From NCBI RefSeq assembly GCF_900156655.1, contig NZ_FTOG01000010.1, positions 62,001 through 126,000 of the forward strand: a stretch of 64,000 nt of DNA, in the 5' to 3' direction. Positions 1-9,536 of the stretch are shown one piece after another. The notes under the pieces are model-generated. The model searched no databases. It was given only the letters and a program-made list of their open reading frames with translations, and was not told where the DNA came from. The translations under genes and the position numbers were made by a program. Source of the stretch: Rhodobacter aestuarii. GTDB taxonomy: Bacteria; Pseudomonadota; Alphaproteobacteria; Rhodobacterales; Rhodobacteraceae. Within the stretch, counting starts at the first letter, position 1. Each line of letters starts with the position of its first letter.

Positions 1-639
1 TTTGATCCGGCTCAGGTGGGAGCGCATCGCCGCCGCCGCCGCTTCGGGCTCGCGGCCGCGCAGCGCGGCCAGAATCGCCACATGGTCTTCCCAAGCGGTG
101 CGTGAGGCAAAGGACAGTGAAAGCATCCGCACCCGGTCCATGTGGCCCTTGTTTTCCGAGATCAATTCCCACGTAAACGCCAGATTCGCCCGCGCACAAA
201 TCTCGTGGTGAAATGCATCGTCCAGCAGATGAAATCCGTTGCGATCATCCGCCTTGATCGCCACGTCTTGCTTTTCAATGATCTCCGCCAAGGTATCCAG
301 ATCCGCCTCGCTCAGCCGGGGGGCGGCGGTGCGGATCGTCTCGACCTCAAGTGCGGTTCGGATGAAGCGCGCGCGCATCACCGCGGCGCCAGAAATCAGC
401 GTGACCGTGGTCGCGCGTTGGGGGCGAATGAGCAAAAAACCAAGCTTTGACAAACGATAAAACGCATCGCGCACAGGTTGGCGCGACACGCCCATCGCTT
501 TGGCGACCTCAATTTCAGAGATCTTGGCACCGGGTTTGAGTTCCAGCGACAAAACCTGTCGGTGCAGCTCTGCATAGACCTGATCGGCCACGGTTGTGGG
601 GGCAAAATCGAGTTTCGGAAGTTGCAAAGCGTTGGTCAT
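1..639 (-). CDS. GntR-family (FadR/FCD type) transcriptional regulator, partial
   Basis: 213 codons are visible and the frame runs off the left window edge without a stop, so the C-terminal end is missing. The N-terminal winged helix-turn-helix carries VAKAMGVSRQPVRDAF, a typical GntR recognition region. The rest is helical and His-rich (DDAFHHEICARAN), as in the metal-binding FCD effector domain. I chose the ATG at 639 because GAGG lies 6 bases upstream; in-frame ATGs at 645 and 651 are also possible. It is divergent from uxaC, so it is probably the repressor of the uronate operon, answering to a uronate or a pathway intermediate. That target is inferred from position only. Confidence 0.88.
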   Translation of the reverse strand, partial: MTNALQLPKLDFAPTTVADQVYAELHRQVLSLELKPGAKISEIEVAKAMGVSRQPVRDAFYRLSKLGFLLIRPQRATTVTLISGAAVMRARFIRTALEVETIRTAAPRLSEADLDTLAEIIEKQDVAIKADDRNGFHLLDDAFHHEICARANLAFTWELISENKGHMDRVRMLSLSFASRTAWEDHVAILAALRGREPEAAAAAMRSHLSRIK

Positions 640-650
640 GTCCATCCTCA

Positions 651-679
651 TTGACGGCGCGGTTATACTAGCATATTAG
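651..679 (+). promoter_or_regulatory. Predicted sigma70-type promoter of the uronate operon
   Basis: TTGACG (651-656) and TATTAG (674-679) are separated by 17 bases and point toward uxaC, about 55 bases upstream of its start. The -10 box lies inside an inverted repeat, which fits repression by the divergent GntR regulator. Predicted from sequence only. Confidence 0.5.
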
Positions 680-680
680 T
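667..680. promoter_or_regulatory. Inverted repeat ACTA-N6-TAGT, candidate GntR operator
   Basis: ACTAGCATATTAGT is an inverted repeat with 4-base arms and partial symmetry extending outward. It overlaps the predicted -10 box of uxaC and lies in the only intergenic gap between the GntR gene and its presumed target operon. The arm length and spacing are compatible with FCD-type GntR operators. Binding is inferred. Confidence 0.4.
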
Positions 681-734
681 TTATATCAGTGGCACAGTCC
701 ACTGTCGGAATAACAAGAGAATGGGGGATGAACC

Positions 735-2141
735 ATGGCTCTGCTGGACGCTGACCGCCTGTTTCCGGTTGAAGAACGGGTGCGGGGCATGGCCCGGGCG
801 CTTTACGACACCGTCAAAGATGCGCCGATTATCTCTCCCCATGGTCACACTGATCCCCGTTGGTTTGCTGAAAACGCAGCCTTTCCGGACCCCGCCCAAC
901 TGTTTGTGACACCGGACCATTACGTGTTCCGCATGTTGCACAGCCAAGGCGTGAAACTGGAAAGCCTTGGCGTGCCGCGTGCCGATGGTGGCCCGGTGGA
1001 AACCGATGGCCGCACAATCTGGCGCCGCTTTGCCGAGCATTTCCACCTGCTGCGCGCAACGCCTTCGCGGATTTGGCTCGACCACGCTTTTGAAACCGTT
1101 TTCGGCCTTGATCAGCGGCTCAGCGCTGCGACCGCCGATATGTATTACGACCACATCGCCGAGTGCCTCGCCAAGCCCGAGTTCAGGCCGCGCGCGCTGT
1201 TCGAGCGGTTCAAGATCGACGTGATCGCGACCACCGAAAGCCCGCTGGATGACCTGAAATGGCACCGGATGATCCGCGAAAGCGGCTGGACGGGGCGGGT
1301 GATCACCGCCTATCGCCCTGACCCGGTGGTTGATCCGGACTTCGGTGGCTTTGTGCAAAACGTCGAACAGTTTTGCGCGATGGCGGGCGAAGATCCGGGC
1401 TCTTACGCGGGCTACTTGGCCGCGCACCGCAACCGGCGTGCCTATTTCAAGGAATTCGGCGCGACCTCCACAGACCACGGCCACCCGACAGCCACCACTC
1501 ACAACTTTGGCCCGCAAGAAGCTGCTGCGCTTTATGACCGGGTTATGTCGGGGCAGGCCGATGCCGCGGAGCGCGAGGCGTTCCGCGGACAGATGCTCAC
1601 CGAAATGGCGAAGATGTCGCTCGATGACGGGTTGGTGATGCAAATCCACCCCGGCGCCTTCCGCAACCATTCCGGTCCGGTGCTGGATCGTTTCGGCCGC
1701 GATAAGGGCTATGACATCCCCTCGCGCACCGATTACGTCACCGCGCTCAAGCCGCTGTTGGATGCGGTGGGCGAAGAGCCGAACCTGACGGTGATCTTGT
1801 TCACGCTCGATGAAACCACCTATGCGCGCGAATTGGCGCCGCTGGCGGGCGTTTACCCCTGCCTGCGTCTGGGGCCGCCGTGGTGGTTCCATGACAGCTA
1901 CGAGGGCATGTGGCGCTTCCGCCAAATGACCACCGAGACTGCGGGTCTTTATAACACCGTCGGTTTCAACGACGACACCCGCGCCTTTTGCTCGATCCCG
2001 GCCCGTCATGACGTGTCGCGCCGGGTCGACTCTGCCTTCCTCGCCACGCTGGTCGCCACGGGGCGGCTTGCGGAGGATGAGGCCTTTGAGGTCGCTCAAG
2101 ACCTCGCTCACCGGCTTGCGCGGCAGGCCTATCGGCTCTGA
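735..2141 (+). CDS. uxaC: Uronate isomerase (glucuronate/galacturonate isomerase)
   Basis: A 468-residue protein, the normal length for UxaC. It interconverts D-glucuronate with D-fructuronate and D-galacturonate with D-tagaturonate, the first step of cytoplasmic uronate catabolism. The amidohydrolase-like metal motif HGHTDP is at residues 36-41, and WWFHDS and [17 protein letters not shown] near the C-terminus match the conserved end of the family. GGGG lies 7 bases before the ATG. It is the first gene of a long same-strand series that also encodes a TRAP importer and the rest of the pathway. Confidence 0.95.
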   Translation: MALLDADRLFPVEERVRGMARALYDTVKDAPIISPHGHTDPRWFAENAAFPDPAQLFVTPDHYVFRMLHSQGVKLESLGVPRADGGPVETDGRTIWRRFAEHFHLLRATPSRIWLDHAFETVFGLDQRLSAATADMYYDHIAECLAKPEFRPRALFERFKIDVIATTESPLDDLKWHRMIRESGWTGRVITAYRPDPVVDPDFGGFVQNVEQFCAMAGEDPGSYAGYLAAHRNRRAYFKEFGATSTDHGHPTATTHNFGPQEAAALYDRVMSGQADAAEREAFRGQMLTEMAKMSLDDGLVMQIHPGAFRNHSGPVLDRFGRDKGYDIPSRTDYVTALKPLLDAVGEEPNLTVILFTLDETTYARELAPLAGVYPCLRLGPPWWFHDSYEGMWRFRQMTTETAGLYNTVGFNDDTRAFCSIPARHDVSRRVDSAFLATLVATGRLAEDEAFEVAQDLAHRLARQAYRL

Positions 2142-2167
2142 GAGCCACTCATGGGAGGAGACAATCC

Positions 2168-3145
2168 ATGAAACATCTCACCACCCTTGCAACCCTTCTG
2201 GCTGGCGTGGCTTTCGCCGGGGCCGCGACGGCCTGCGAAACCACCTTCCGTTCGTCGGATACGCACCCGGAGGGCTACCCCACCGTTGCGGCCGTTGAAT
2301 ATATGGGCAAGCTGCTGGAAGAGCGCACCGATGGTCGGCTGTGCATCGAGGTTTATCACTCCGCCCAGCTGGGCGAAGAGAAAGACAGCATCGAACAAAC
2401 TCAGTTCGGTGTGATCGATATGAACCGCGTTAGCCTTGGGCCGTTCAACAACATCATCGAAGAAACGCAAGTTCCTTCGCTGCCCTATATCTTCCGTTCG
2501 GTGGACCATATGCACACCGTGATGGACGGCGACATCGGCCAGCAAATTCTGGACGCTTTCACGCCCCACGATCTGATCGGTTTGGCCTTCTACGATGGCG
2601 GCTCGCGCAGCTTCTACAACAGCCAAAAGCCGATCAAAACGATGGCCGACCTTGAAGGCATGAAGTTCCGCGTCATGCAATCGGACCTGTTTGTCGACAT
2701 GGTCAGCGCGGTGGGCGCCAACGCGACCCCGATGCCCTATGGCGAGGTTTACAGCTCGATCCAAACCGGCGTGATCGACGGGGCCGAAAACAACTGGCCG
2801 TCCTATGACAGCTCGGGTCACTTCGAAGTTGCCAAATACTACACGCTCGACCAGCACTTGATCGTGCCGGAAGTGCTGGTGATGTCGAAAGTGACTTGGG
2901 ATGGGCTGAGCGCCGAAGACCAAGCCGCCGTGCGTCAAGCCGCGCGGGATTCGGTTCCGGAAATGCGTCGCCTGTGGGCCGAGCAAGAAGCCCAGTCGGA
3001 GGCCAAGCTCGAAGCCGCTGGTGTCGAAGTCATCACCGATATCGACAAAACCCCGTTCATCGAAGCGATGGAACCGGTTTACGCGAAATACGTGACCTCG
3101 GACGTGCTCAAAGACCTCGTCGCGCGCATTCAAGCGACCGAGTGA
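2168..3145 (+). CDS. dctP: TRAP transporter substrate-binding protein (DctP family), probably uronate-specific
   Basis: A 325-residue periplasmic binding protein with a Sec signal peptide (cleavage likely after ATA near residue 22). Arg168 in GMKFRVM is the conserved carboxylate-binding arginine of DctP proteins, and [20 protein letters not shown] is the family signature. GGAGGAGA precedes the ATG. It delivers an organic acid to the DctQM membrane proteins encoded next. The operon context points to galacturonate, glucuronate or unsaturated uronates rather than C4-dicarboxylates. That specificity is inferred, not shown. Confidence 0.92.
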   Translation: MKHLTTLATLLAGVAFAGAATACETTFRSSDTHPEGYPTVAAVEYMGKLLEERTDGRLCIEVYHSAQLGEEKDSIEQTQFGVIDMNRVSLGPFNNIIEETQVPSLPYIFRSVDHMHTVMDGDIGQQILDAFTPHDLIGLAFYDGGSRSFYNSQKPIKTMADLEGMKFRVMQSDLFVDMVSAVGANATPMPYGEVYSSIQTGVIDGAENNWPSYDSSGHFEVAKYYTLDQHLIVPEVLVMSKVTWDGLSAEDQAAVRQAARDSVPEMRRLWAEQEAQSEAKLEAAGVEVITDIDKTPFIEAMEPVYAKYVTSDVLKDLVARIQATE

Positions 3146-3157
3146 TCTAACTGCTTG

Positions 3158-3185
3158 CGCCGCGCGAGGGGGGCCTCGCGCGGCG
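3158..3185 (+). promoter_or_regulatory. Very stable intercistronic hairpin between dctP and dctQ
   Basis: CGCCGCGCGAGG (3158-3169) pairs perfectly with CCTCGCGCGGCG (3174-3185) around a GGGG loop, giving a 12-bp stem. Only a weak T-rich stretch (GTTTCTCT) follows, so partial termination or protection of the upstream mRNA is likelier than full termination. It lies 13 bases after the dctP stop and 25 before the dctQ start. Confidence 0.7.
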
Positions 3186-3210
3186 TTTCTCTAGTAGCCG
3201 GGAGGGGTCG

Positions 3211-3759
3211 GTGAAAAATTTCATGCTTATGGTCGCACGCGTGACCGGGCTGTTGGGTACGATTGCGCTGTGGATTGCTGGCACGGGCGTCGTGATCATG
3301 ACTGCCTTTATCGCGATGCAGGTCTTCTTCCGCTATGTCTTGAACTCGTCGCTGCCGTGGACAGAACCGGCGGCGGTGATGATCATGGGGTGGTTTATCT
3401 TTCTGGGGGCCGCGGTCGGTATCCGGGAAGGCTATCACCTCAGCTTCGACGTGGTGCTTTATTTCGTGCCCGAGAAGGTGAAGCTCGCGCTCTACACGAT
3501 TTCGGACATCGTGGTGGGTGCATTCGCCGTAGGCATGGTGAAATACGGTTGGGAGCTGGCCGAGCGCACCGCGCATAACAAGTTGCCGAGCCTTGGTATT
3601 TCCGGCGCTTTCGACTTTTTGCCGATCGTTGTGGGCGGCTGTTTGCTGGTGCTTTTCTGCATTGAGCGGATCGCACGCCGCGCGGCTGGTCTGCCCACGT
3701 CGCGCTTCGGGGATGACCACGAAGACGAGACCCCCAAATCCACCAAAGCAGAGGCCTAA
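3211..3759 (+). CDS. dctQ: TRAP transporter small permease (DctQ family)
   Basis: A 182-residue integral membrane protein with about four hydrophobic segments, including TGLLGTIALWIAGTGVVIM and MIMGWFIFLGAAVGI, and a charged C-terminal tail. The motif FFRYVLNSSLPWTEPAA is the classical DctQ signature. The start is GTG at 3211, with GGAGG ending 5 bases before it. It pairs with the large permease that starts 3 bases downstream, forming the membrane part of the Na+-driven uptake system with the upstream binding protein. Confidence 0.92.
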   Translation: MKNFMLMVARVTGLLGTIALWIAGTGVVIMTAFIAMQVFFRYVLNSSLPWTEPAAVMIMGWFIFLGAAVGIREGYHLSFDVVLYFVPEKVKLALYTISDIVVGAFAVGMVKYGWELAERTAHNKLPSLGISGAFDFLPIVVGGCLLVLFCIERIARRAAGLPTSRFGDDHEDETPKSTKAEA

Positions 3760-3762
3760 GCC

Positions 3763-5043
3763 ATGGAACTTTGGATCCTTTTTGGCACCTTCGTGTCACT
3801 TCTGCTGATCGGCACCCCGGTCGCCTTTTGCCTTGGTGCAGCGTCCTTTGCGACGGTTGTCTATCTGGGCTTGCCGCCGGTGGTGGTGTTCCAACGGTTG
3901 AACTCTGGCGTCTCTGTTTACGCGCTGATGGCCATTCCCTTCTTCATCTACGCGGGCGATCTGATGGTGCGCGGCGATATCGCGCGGCGTCTTGTGGCGC
4001 TTGCGGGCGCGCTTGTTGGCCATTTGCGTGGCGGCCTTGGGCAGGTGAACATCATGGCTTCGGTCATGTTCGGGGGCGTGTCTGGCTCTGCCGCTGCTGA
4101 CGCTTCGGCTGTGGGTGGTCTGATGGTCCCGCAGATGAAAGAGCGCGGCTATGGTACCGACTATGCGGTGAACATCACCGTTGTGGCCTCGATCATCGCG
4201 CTGATGCTGCCGCCCAGCCACAATATGATCATCTATTCGATCTCGGCGGGTGGGAAAATCTCGATTGCGGACCTCTTCACCGCGGGCATCGTGCCGGGCA
4301 TCACGCTCGCGCTCTCGCTCATGGTTGCGGCCTATTTCGTGGCCAAAAAACGCGGCTATCCGACCGAGCCTTTCCCGGGATGGCACATGATGGGCCGGAT
4401 CTTCGCCAATGCGGTGCCGGGCCTGATCTTGGTGGCGATCATCTTTGGCGGGGTGCGTTCGGGCATCTTTACCGCGTCGGAAAGCTCCAACATCGCCGTG
4501 GTCTACGCGATCTTTGTGACCGCGCTGGTCTACCGCACGCTGAGCTTTTCGGAGTTCGTTGCCGCGACCAAAGCCGCCGTGCGCACCACTGCGATGGTGT
4601 TGATGGTGATCGGTTGTGCGGCCGCCTTTGGTTGGTTGCTGGCGTTCTTGAAAGTCCCCACCGCCCTTGTTGGCGCGTTGCAAGACTTCTCGAACAACCC
4701 GATCGTGATCTTGCTTTTGATCAACGTCGTGCTGCTGATCCTTGGCACCTTCATGGATATGTCGCCGCTGATCGTGATCTGCACGCCGATCTTCTTGCCG
4801 GTGGCGCAGGCATTCGGGATCGACCCGGTGCATTTCGGCGTGATCTTGGTGCTTAACCTCGGCATCGGCCTGTGCACACCGCCGGTGGGGGCCGTGCTCT
4901 TTGTTGGCTGTGCAGTGGGCAAGGTCTCGATCTGGTCGGTGGTCCGCTCGATCTGGCCCTTCTACATCGCCGCTTTTGGCACGCTGATGCTGGTCACTTA
5001 TGTTCCGGCGCTCTCGCTCTGGCTGCCGAGTGTGTTCCACTAA
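3763..5043 (+). CDS. dctM: TRAP transporter large permease (DctM family)
   Basis: A 426-residue, highly hydrophobic protein with about 12 membrane segments. It contains the DctM features GGVSGSAAADASAVGG and MLPPSHNMIIYSISAGGK, and a conserved C-terminal LGIGLCTPPVGAVLF. It is the transport subunit, coupling cation entry to substrate uptake. The gene follows dctQ with 3 bases between them, so the two are translationally close. Substrate specificity comes from the DctP protein; the uronate assignment rests on the operon. Confidence 0.93.
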   Translation: MELWILFGTFVSLLLIGTPVAFCLGAASFATVVYLGLPPVVVFQRLNSGVSVYALMAIPFFIYAGDLMVRGDIARRLVALAGALVGHLRGGLGQVNIMASVMFGGVSGSAAADASAVGGLMVPQMKERGYGTDYAVNITVVASIIALMLPPSHNMIIYSISAGGKISIADLFTAGIVPGITLALSLMVAAYFVAKKRGYPTEPFPGWHMMGRIFANAVPGLILVAIIFGGVRSGIFTASESSNIAVVYAIFVTALVYRTLSFSEFVAATKAAVRTTAMVLMVIGCAAAFGWLLAFLKVPTALVGALQDFSNNPIVILLLINVVLLILGTFMDMSPLIVICTPIFLPVAQAFGIDPVHFGVILVLNLGIGLCTPPVGAVLFVGCAVGKVSIWSVVRSIWPFYIAAFGTLMLVTYVPALSLWLPSVFH

Positions 5044-5053
5044 GGAGGCTTTG

Positions 5054-5362
5054 ATGAAAAGCTACCCCGTTATCGAAACCGGACCTGGCGCATCGCGCCA
5101 GGTTCTGACCGAAACGCCTGATCTGATGGTGGTGCGCTTCGCCTTTGAGGCGGGCGGCGAGGGGCTCTTGCATTCGCACCCCCATGTGCAAACCACCTAT
5201 TGCCAATCGGGCCGCTTCCGCTTCGAGCTTTCGGGCGAGCGGTTTGAGGTCGGTCCGGGCGATGCGTTTTCCATCCCATCGGGCGCAGTGCATGGCTGCC
5301 TGTGCCTTGAGCCGGGCGTGCTGATCGACAGCTTTGCGCCCCGCCGCGACGATTTTCTGTGA
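5054..5362 (+). CDS. kdgF: Cupin protein, KdgF-like unsaturated uronate linearisation enzyme
   Basis: A 102-residue single-cupin protein. The His-rich HSHPH at residues 40-44 and His80 in SGAVHGC are the expected metal ligands of the barrel. KdgF converts 4,5-unsaturated uronates, released from pectin or alginate oligomers, to the linear keto form used by KduI. The ATG at 5054 is set by AGGAGG 7 bases upstream; a longer in-frame reading would overlap dctM. Its place directly before kduI supports this role over that of a generic cupin. Confidence 0.87.
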   Translation: MKSYPVIETGPGASRQVLTETPDLMVVRFAFEAGGEGLLHSHPHVQTTYCQSGRFRFELSGERFEVGPGDAFSIPSGAVHGCLCLEPGVLIDSFAPRRDDFL

Positions 5363-5373
5363 AAGGAGACACC

Positions 5374-6198
5374 ATGCTGCGCGTTGAAACCCGTCACGCC
5401 GTGCATCAAGATCACGCGAAAACCCTCGATACTGCGGGGCTGCGTCAGCATTTCCTGGCAGAAAACCTGTTTGTTACGGGCGAGATTCGCTTGGTCTATA
5501 CCCATTATGATCGCTTCGTTTTGGGGGGCGCTGTGCCGGGTGCGGGCACGTTGGTGCTTGATAAGGTCGAGGAAACCCGCACCCCTTCGTTCCTTGATCG
5601 GCGCGAGATGGGCATCGTCAACATTGGCGACACGGGCACCGTCACGGCGGCGGGTGAAAGCTACACGATGGAGCGCGGCGACGTGCTCTACCTTGGCATG
5701 GGCACCGGGCCGGTGAGCTTTTCGGGCGCGGGGCGGTTTTACATCACCTCGGCCCCGGCGCATCGCACCTGCCCGTCGCGGCTCATTCGCTTGGCCGATG
5801 CCAAAGAGGTCCGTCTTGGCGACACTGCCACCGCCAACAAGCGGGTGATCAACCAATTCATCCATCCGCTGGTGATGGAAAGCTGCCAACTGGTGCTGGG
5901 TTATACCACGCTTCTGGATGGCTCGGTCTGGAACACCATGCCCGCCCACACCCATGATCGCCGGATGGAGGCTTACCTCTACTGGAACATGGATGAAAAA
6001 GCCCGCGTGATGCATTTGATGGGCGAGCCCACCGAGACGCGGCACTTGTTCGTGGCCAATGAAGAGGCCGCGATCTCGCCGCCGTGGTCGATCCACTCAG
6101 GGGCGGGCACCGGGCCCTATACCTTCATCTGGGCGATGGCGGGCGACAATGTCGATTACACTGATATGGACTTCATCCAGCCGGAGGAGTTGCGGTGA
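5374..6198 (+). CDS. kduI: 5-dehydro-4-deoxy-D-glucuronate isomerase
   Basis: A 274-residue protein, matching the family length of about 278. It isomerises 5-keto-4-deoxyuronate to 3-deoxy-D-glycero-2,5-hexodiulosonate. The N-terminal METRHAVH-like segment, FLDRREMGIVNIGD, and the C-terminal THDRRMEAYLYWNMDE with PPWSIHSGAGT are characteristic KduI blocks and carry the zinc-binding His residues. AAGGAGA precedes the ATG at 5374; an in-frame GTG at 5359 is less well placed. It overlaps kduD by 4 bases. Confidence 0.96.
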   Translation: MLRVETRHAVHQDHAKTLDTAGLRQHFLAENLFVTGEIRLVYTHYDRFVLGGAVPGAGTLVLDKVEETRTPSFLDRREMGIVNIGDTGTVTAAGESYTMERGDVLYLGMGTGPVSFSGAGRFYITSAPAHRTCPSRLIRLADAKEVRLGDTATANKRVINQFIHPLVMESCQLVLGYTTLLDGSVWNTMPAHTHDRRMEAYLYWNMDEKARVMHLMGEPTETRHLFVANEEAAISPPWSIHSGAGTGPYTFIWAMAGDNVDYTDMDFIQPEELR

Positions 6199-6938
6199 AC
6201 CCGTTTTCGCTAGAAGGCCGCCGCGCGCTTGTGACCGGCGCCAATACCGGGATTGGGCAGGCGATTGCGGTTTCGCTCGCCGCCCAAGGCGCGCGGGTCA
6301 CCTGCGTTGGTCGGCGCGATTGTTATGAAACGGTTGCGTTGATTGAGAAGGCGGGGGGCAAAGCAGAGTCCCTTTTGCTTGATCTCGCCAATCCGATGGC
6401 GGGGCAGGGCGTGTTCGCGGGCGAAGGCTATTCGATCCTTGTGAACAACGCGGGGATCATCCGCCGTGATGACAGCCTGTCCTTCACCGAGGCCGATTGG
6501 GATGCGGTGATGGATGTGAACCTGAAGGCGGTGTTCTTCACCATCCAAGCCTTCGCCGAAGCGGCACTCGAGCAAGACAATACGCCCGCGGCTGTGGTCA
6601 ACATCGCGTCGCTTTTGAGCTTCCAAGGCGGCATTCGCGTGCCGTCTTACACTGCGGCCAAACATGGCGTTGCCGGGATTACCAAGATCTTGGCCAATGA
6701 ATGGGCGGCCAAGGGGATCAACGTCAACGCGATCGCTCCCGGCTACATTGCCACCAACAACACCGCGGCGCTGCGCGCTGATCCGGTGCGCAACAAAGCG
6801 ATCTTGGATCGTATTCCGGCGGGCCGTTGGGGCGCGTCCGAAGATATTGGCGGCACCGCCGCTTTCCTGTGTTCTCCCGCCGCGCGCTACATCCACGGCG
6901 CGGTGCTCAATGTCGATGGAGGCTGGCTTGCCCGCTGA
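6195..6938 (+). CDS. kduD: 2-deoxy-D-gluconate 3-dehydrogenase (SDR family)
   Basis: A 247-residue short-chain dehydrogenase. It reduces the KduI product to 2-keto-3-deoxygluconate with NAD(P)H. The nucleotide-binding TGANTGIG is at residues 14-21, NNAG at 84-87, the catalytic Ser at 139, and Tyr152 with Lys156 in YTAAK, so the active site is complete. The start ATG/GTG region overlaps the end of kduI (GTGA), typical of coupled translation. With kdgF and kduI it forms the branch for unsaturated uronates. Confidence 0.93.
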   Translation: MNPFSLEGRRALVTGANTGIGQAIAVSLAAQGARVTCVGRRDCYETVALIEKAGGKAESLLLDLANPMAGQGVFAGEGYSILVNNAGIIRRDDSLSFTEADWDAVMDVNLKAVFFTIQAFAEAALEQDNTPAAVVNIASLLSFQGGIRVPSYTAAKHGVAGITKILANEWAAKGINVNAIAPGYIATNNTAALRADPVRNKAILDRIPAGRWGASEDIGGTAAFLCSPAARYIHGAVLNVDGGWLAR

Positions 6939-8361
6939 CACTTCCCCCCGTTTGGACCGCACCCAGCCCGCCCCGAAAGTGGGCATCGTGCATCTTGGCC
7001 TTGGCGCCTTTTTCCGTGCGCATGGCGCCATTTTCACCGAAGAGGCAATCGCCGCTTCGGGGGGCGATTGGGGCATTCTGGGCGTGTCGTTGCAAAGCGC
7101 GGGCACGCGGGATGCGCTGGCGCCGCAATCGGGCACCTATATCGCGCTTGAGCTTGCGCCCGAGGGGGTGAAGCCGCGCCATGTGCAGGTGGTGACCGAT
7201 GTTCTGGTCGCACCGGAAAACCCCGAGGCGGTGCTGGCCGCTATGGCGGACCCGGCGGTGAAGATCGTTTCGCTCACCGTGACCGAAAAGGGCTACTGCC
7301 ACGAGCCCTCGACCGGGGCGCTGAACCTTGCCCATCCCGATATTGTGCATGATATCGCCAATGCGCTGCCGCGTTCGGCGCCGGGCTATATTGTGCGCGC
7401 ACTGCAACGCCGGCAGGCGGCGGGTGTGGCGCCGTTTACAGCGATGACCTGTGACAACCTTCCCAATAACGGCAAGGTGCTGTGCGGTGTGGTGCTGGCG
7501 CTCGCGCGCGAGATTGACCCGGCCTTGGCCGATTGGATCGAGGCGGAGGGCCGCTTCCCGGCAACGATGGTGGACCGGATCGTCCCCGCCACGAAGCCCG
7601 AAGATATTGCACAAGTGACGGATCTCATTGGCTGCCATGATGCGGCTCCGGTGATGCATGAACCCTTCCGCCAGTGGGTGATTGAGGACACGTTTGTGAA
7701 CGATGAGCGGCCCGATTGGGGCGCTGTGGGCGCGCAAATGGTTGCCGATGTTACGCCCTACGAGCATATGAAGCTGCGTATGCTCAACGGCACGCATTCT
7801 TCACTGGCTTATCTGGGCTATCTGGCGGGCCATGAGACCATTGCCGAAGTGATGGCCGATGAGGTCTTTGCGCGGTTTGTCAAAAAGCTATGGATGGATG
7901 AAATCATCCCGGCGTTGACGCCGCCCCCCGGTGAAAGCCTTGAAGCCTATGCCGAGGCGCTGGCCGCGCGTTACGCCAACCCTGCGATCCGGCACCGGAC
8001 GTGGCAAATCGCGATGGATGGTAGCCAAAAACTGCCGCAGCGCATTTTGGGCACTTTGGCGGAAGACATTGTCGTCGGGCGCAAGGCGCCGGGTCTCGTG
8101 CTCGCGGTGGCGGCATGGATGCGCTACGTCGGCGGCGTCGATGAAACGGGCGCACCGATTGAGGTGAAAGACCCGCTGGCGGCGCAGTTGCGCACGCTTT
8201 CGGACAGCAGCGCGTCCCCGGCTGGCAAAGTGGCGGCGCTTTTGGGGCTGCGCGAGGTGTTTTCGCATGAGATGGCCGAAATGCTGCAAATGCCGGTGAC
8301 CGAAGCCTATGGGCGGTTGCTTGAAGTGGGTGCGCGTAAGGCGATTGAGGAGGTGCTCTGA
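6928..8361 (+). CDS. uxuB: Mannitol dehydrogenase-family fructuronate reductase
   Basis: A 477-residue protein (E. coli UxuB is about 486). It reduces D-fructuronate to D-mannonate with NADH. The N-terminal nucleotide motif VGIVHLGLGAFFRAH and the central KLRMLNGTH are typical of the polyol dehydrogenase family. The best start is TTG at 6928, because GGAGG (6918-6922) lies 5 bases before it inside the end of kduD; in-frame ATGs at 6910 and 6916 are poorer. The 11-base overlap with kduD suggests coupling. Activity on tagaturonate is possible, because no uxaB lies in the window. Confidence 0.9.
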   Translation: MPADTSPRLDRTQPAPKVGIVHLGLGAFFRAHGAIFTEEAIAASGGDWGILGVSLQSAGTRDALAPQSGTYIALELAPEGVKPRHVQVVTDVLVAPENPEAVLAAMADPAVKIVSLTVTEKGYCHEPSTGALNLAHPDIVHDIANALPRSAPGYIVRALQRRQAAGVAPFTAMTCDNLPNNGKVLCGVVLALAREIDPALADWIEAEGRFPATMVDRIVPATKPEDIAQVTDLIGCHDAAPVMHEPFRQWVIEDTFVNDERPDWGAVGAQMVADVTPYEHMKLRMLNGTHSSLAYLGYLAGHETIAEVMADEVFARFVKKLWMDEIIPALTPPPGESLEAYAEALAARYANPAIRHRTWQIAMDGSQKLPQRILGTLAEDIVVGRKAPGLVLAVAAWMRYVGGVDETGAPIEVKDPLAAQLRTLSDSSASPAGKVAALLGLREVFSHEMAEMLQMPVTEAYGRLLEVGARKAIEEVL

Positions 8362-9536
8362 TGGAAGAATGCTGGCGTTGGTACGGACCTGACTTCGACC
8401 GCCTCACCTTGCCTGAAATCGCGCAAACGGGCGCCACGGGCATTGTGCATGCGCTTCATGAAATCCCCTATGGTGAGGTCTGGTCGCGCGAAGCGATCGC
8501 CGCGCGCAAGGGCCAGATTGAGGCTGCGGGCTTTCGTTGGTCGGTCGTGGAGAGCCTGCCGATCCATGAACGGATCAAACGCGATGACGGTGATCTGAGC
8601 GCGCTTTTTGCCAACTACCGGCAGTCGATGGCGAACCTTGCCGCCGAGGGCATTGAGGTGATCTGCTACAACTTCATGCCGGTGCTGGATTGGACCCGGA
8701 CCGATCTGCAAGCGCCCTTGGCGCGTGGCGGGACGTGTTTGCGGTTCGAGGCTTACCGGATGGCGGCCTTTGAAATCCATATGCTGGGCCGCGCAGGCGC
8801 GGAGAATGACTATTCCCCCGAGGTCTGCGCGCGGGCGAAAGCGTGGTTCGAGGCGAGCACCGAAGCGGATCGCAATGCGCTTTTGCATGCGATCATGTCG
8901 GGCCTGCCCGGGGCCTTTGACCGCTATGATATTGACGGTCTGCGGGGCCAATTGGCACTGTATGACGGCATTGGTCGCGAAGAAATCCGCCGGAACTACA
9001 AGCGCTTCTTGGAAGAGGTGATCCCGACAGCGGAAGAGCTTGGTATTCGGATGTGCGTGCACCCCGATGACCCGCCGCGCGATATTTTGGGCCTGCCGCG
9101 TGTGGTCTCGAATGCCGAAGACATTGCGTGGATCTTGCAAGCGGTTGAAAGCGTGGCGAACGGGCTGACACTGTGCACCGGCTCGCTGGGCGCAAACCCG
9201 GCCAATGACCCGGCAGCGATTGCGGCACAATTCGCCGCGCGCATTCACTTTGCCCATCTGCGCAATGTGAAAAAAGACCCCGATGGCAGCTTTGAAGAAG
9301 CAGCGCATCTGGGCGGCGACACCGATATGGTTGCCGTGGTGAAAGCGCTTTTGGCCGAAGAAACGCGCCGCGTGGCCGAGGGCCGCTCCGATGCGGTCAT
9401 TCCGATGCGCCCCGATCATGGGCAGGAACTGCTGTCCGACATCGGGCGCGGCACCTTCCCGGGCTATCCGCTGATTGGGCGGATGCGCGGCTTGGCCGAA
9501 TTGCGCGGTGTGATGGCGGCTTTGGCCCATGGCTGA
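8361..9536 (+). CDS. uxuA: Mannonate dehydratase
   Basis: A 391-residue protein (E. coli UxuA is 394). It dehydrates D-mannonate to 2-keto-3-deoxygluconate. The N-terminal WRWYGPDFD, the segment IRMCVHPDDPPRDILGLPR with metal-binding residues, and the C-terminal IPMRPDHGQELLSDIGR are hallmark UxuA blocks. The ATG shares one base with the uxuB stop codon (TGATG), and uxaA starts 8 bases before its own end, so the three are tightly coupled. Confidence 0.96.
   Translation: MEECWRWYGPDFDRLTLPEIAQTGATGIVHALHEIPYGEVWSREAIAARKGQIEAAGFRWSVVESLPIHERIKRDDGDLSALFANYRQSMANLAAEGIEVICYNFMPVLDWTRTDLQAPLARGGTCLRFEAYRMAAFEIHMLGRAGAENDYSPEVCARAKAWFEASTEADRNALLHAIMSGLPGAFDRYDIDGLRGQLALYDGIGREEIRRNYKRFLEEVIPTAEELGIRMCVHPDDPPRDILGLPRVVSNAEDIAWILQAVESVANGLTLCTGSLGANPANDPAAIAAQFAARIHFAHLRNVKKDPDGSFEEAAHLGGDTDMVAVVKALLAEETRRVAEGRSDAVIPMRPDHGQELLSDIGRGTFPGYPLIGRMRGLAELRGVMAALAHG

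Noticed and set aside
2129-3133. Long open frame opposite dctP
   Set aside because: It is rich in His/Arg and has no motif, start site or domain; it is an antisense frame caused by high G+C in the real gene.
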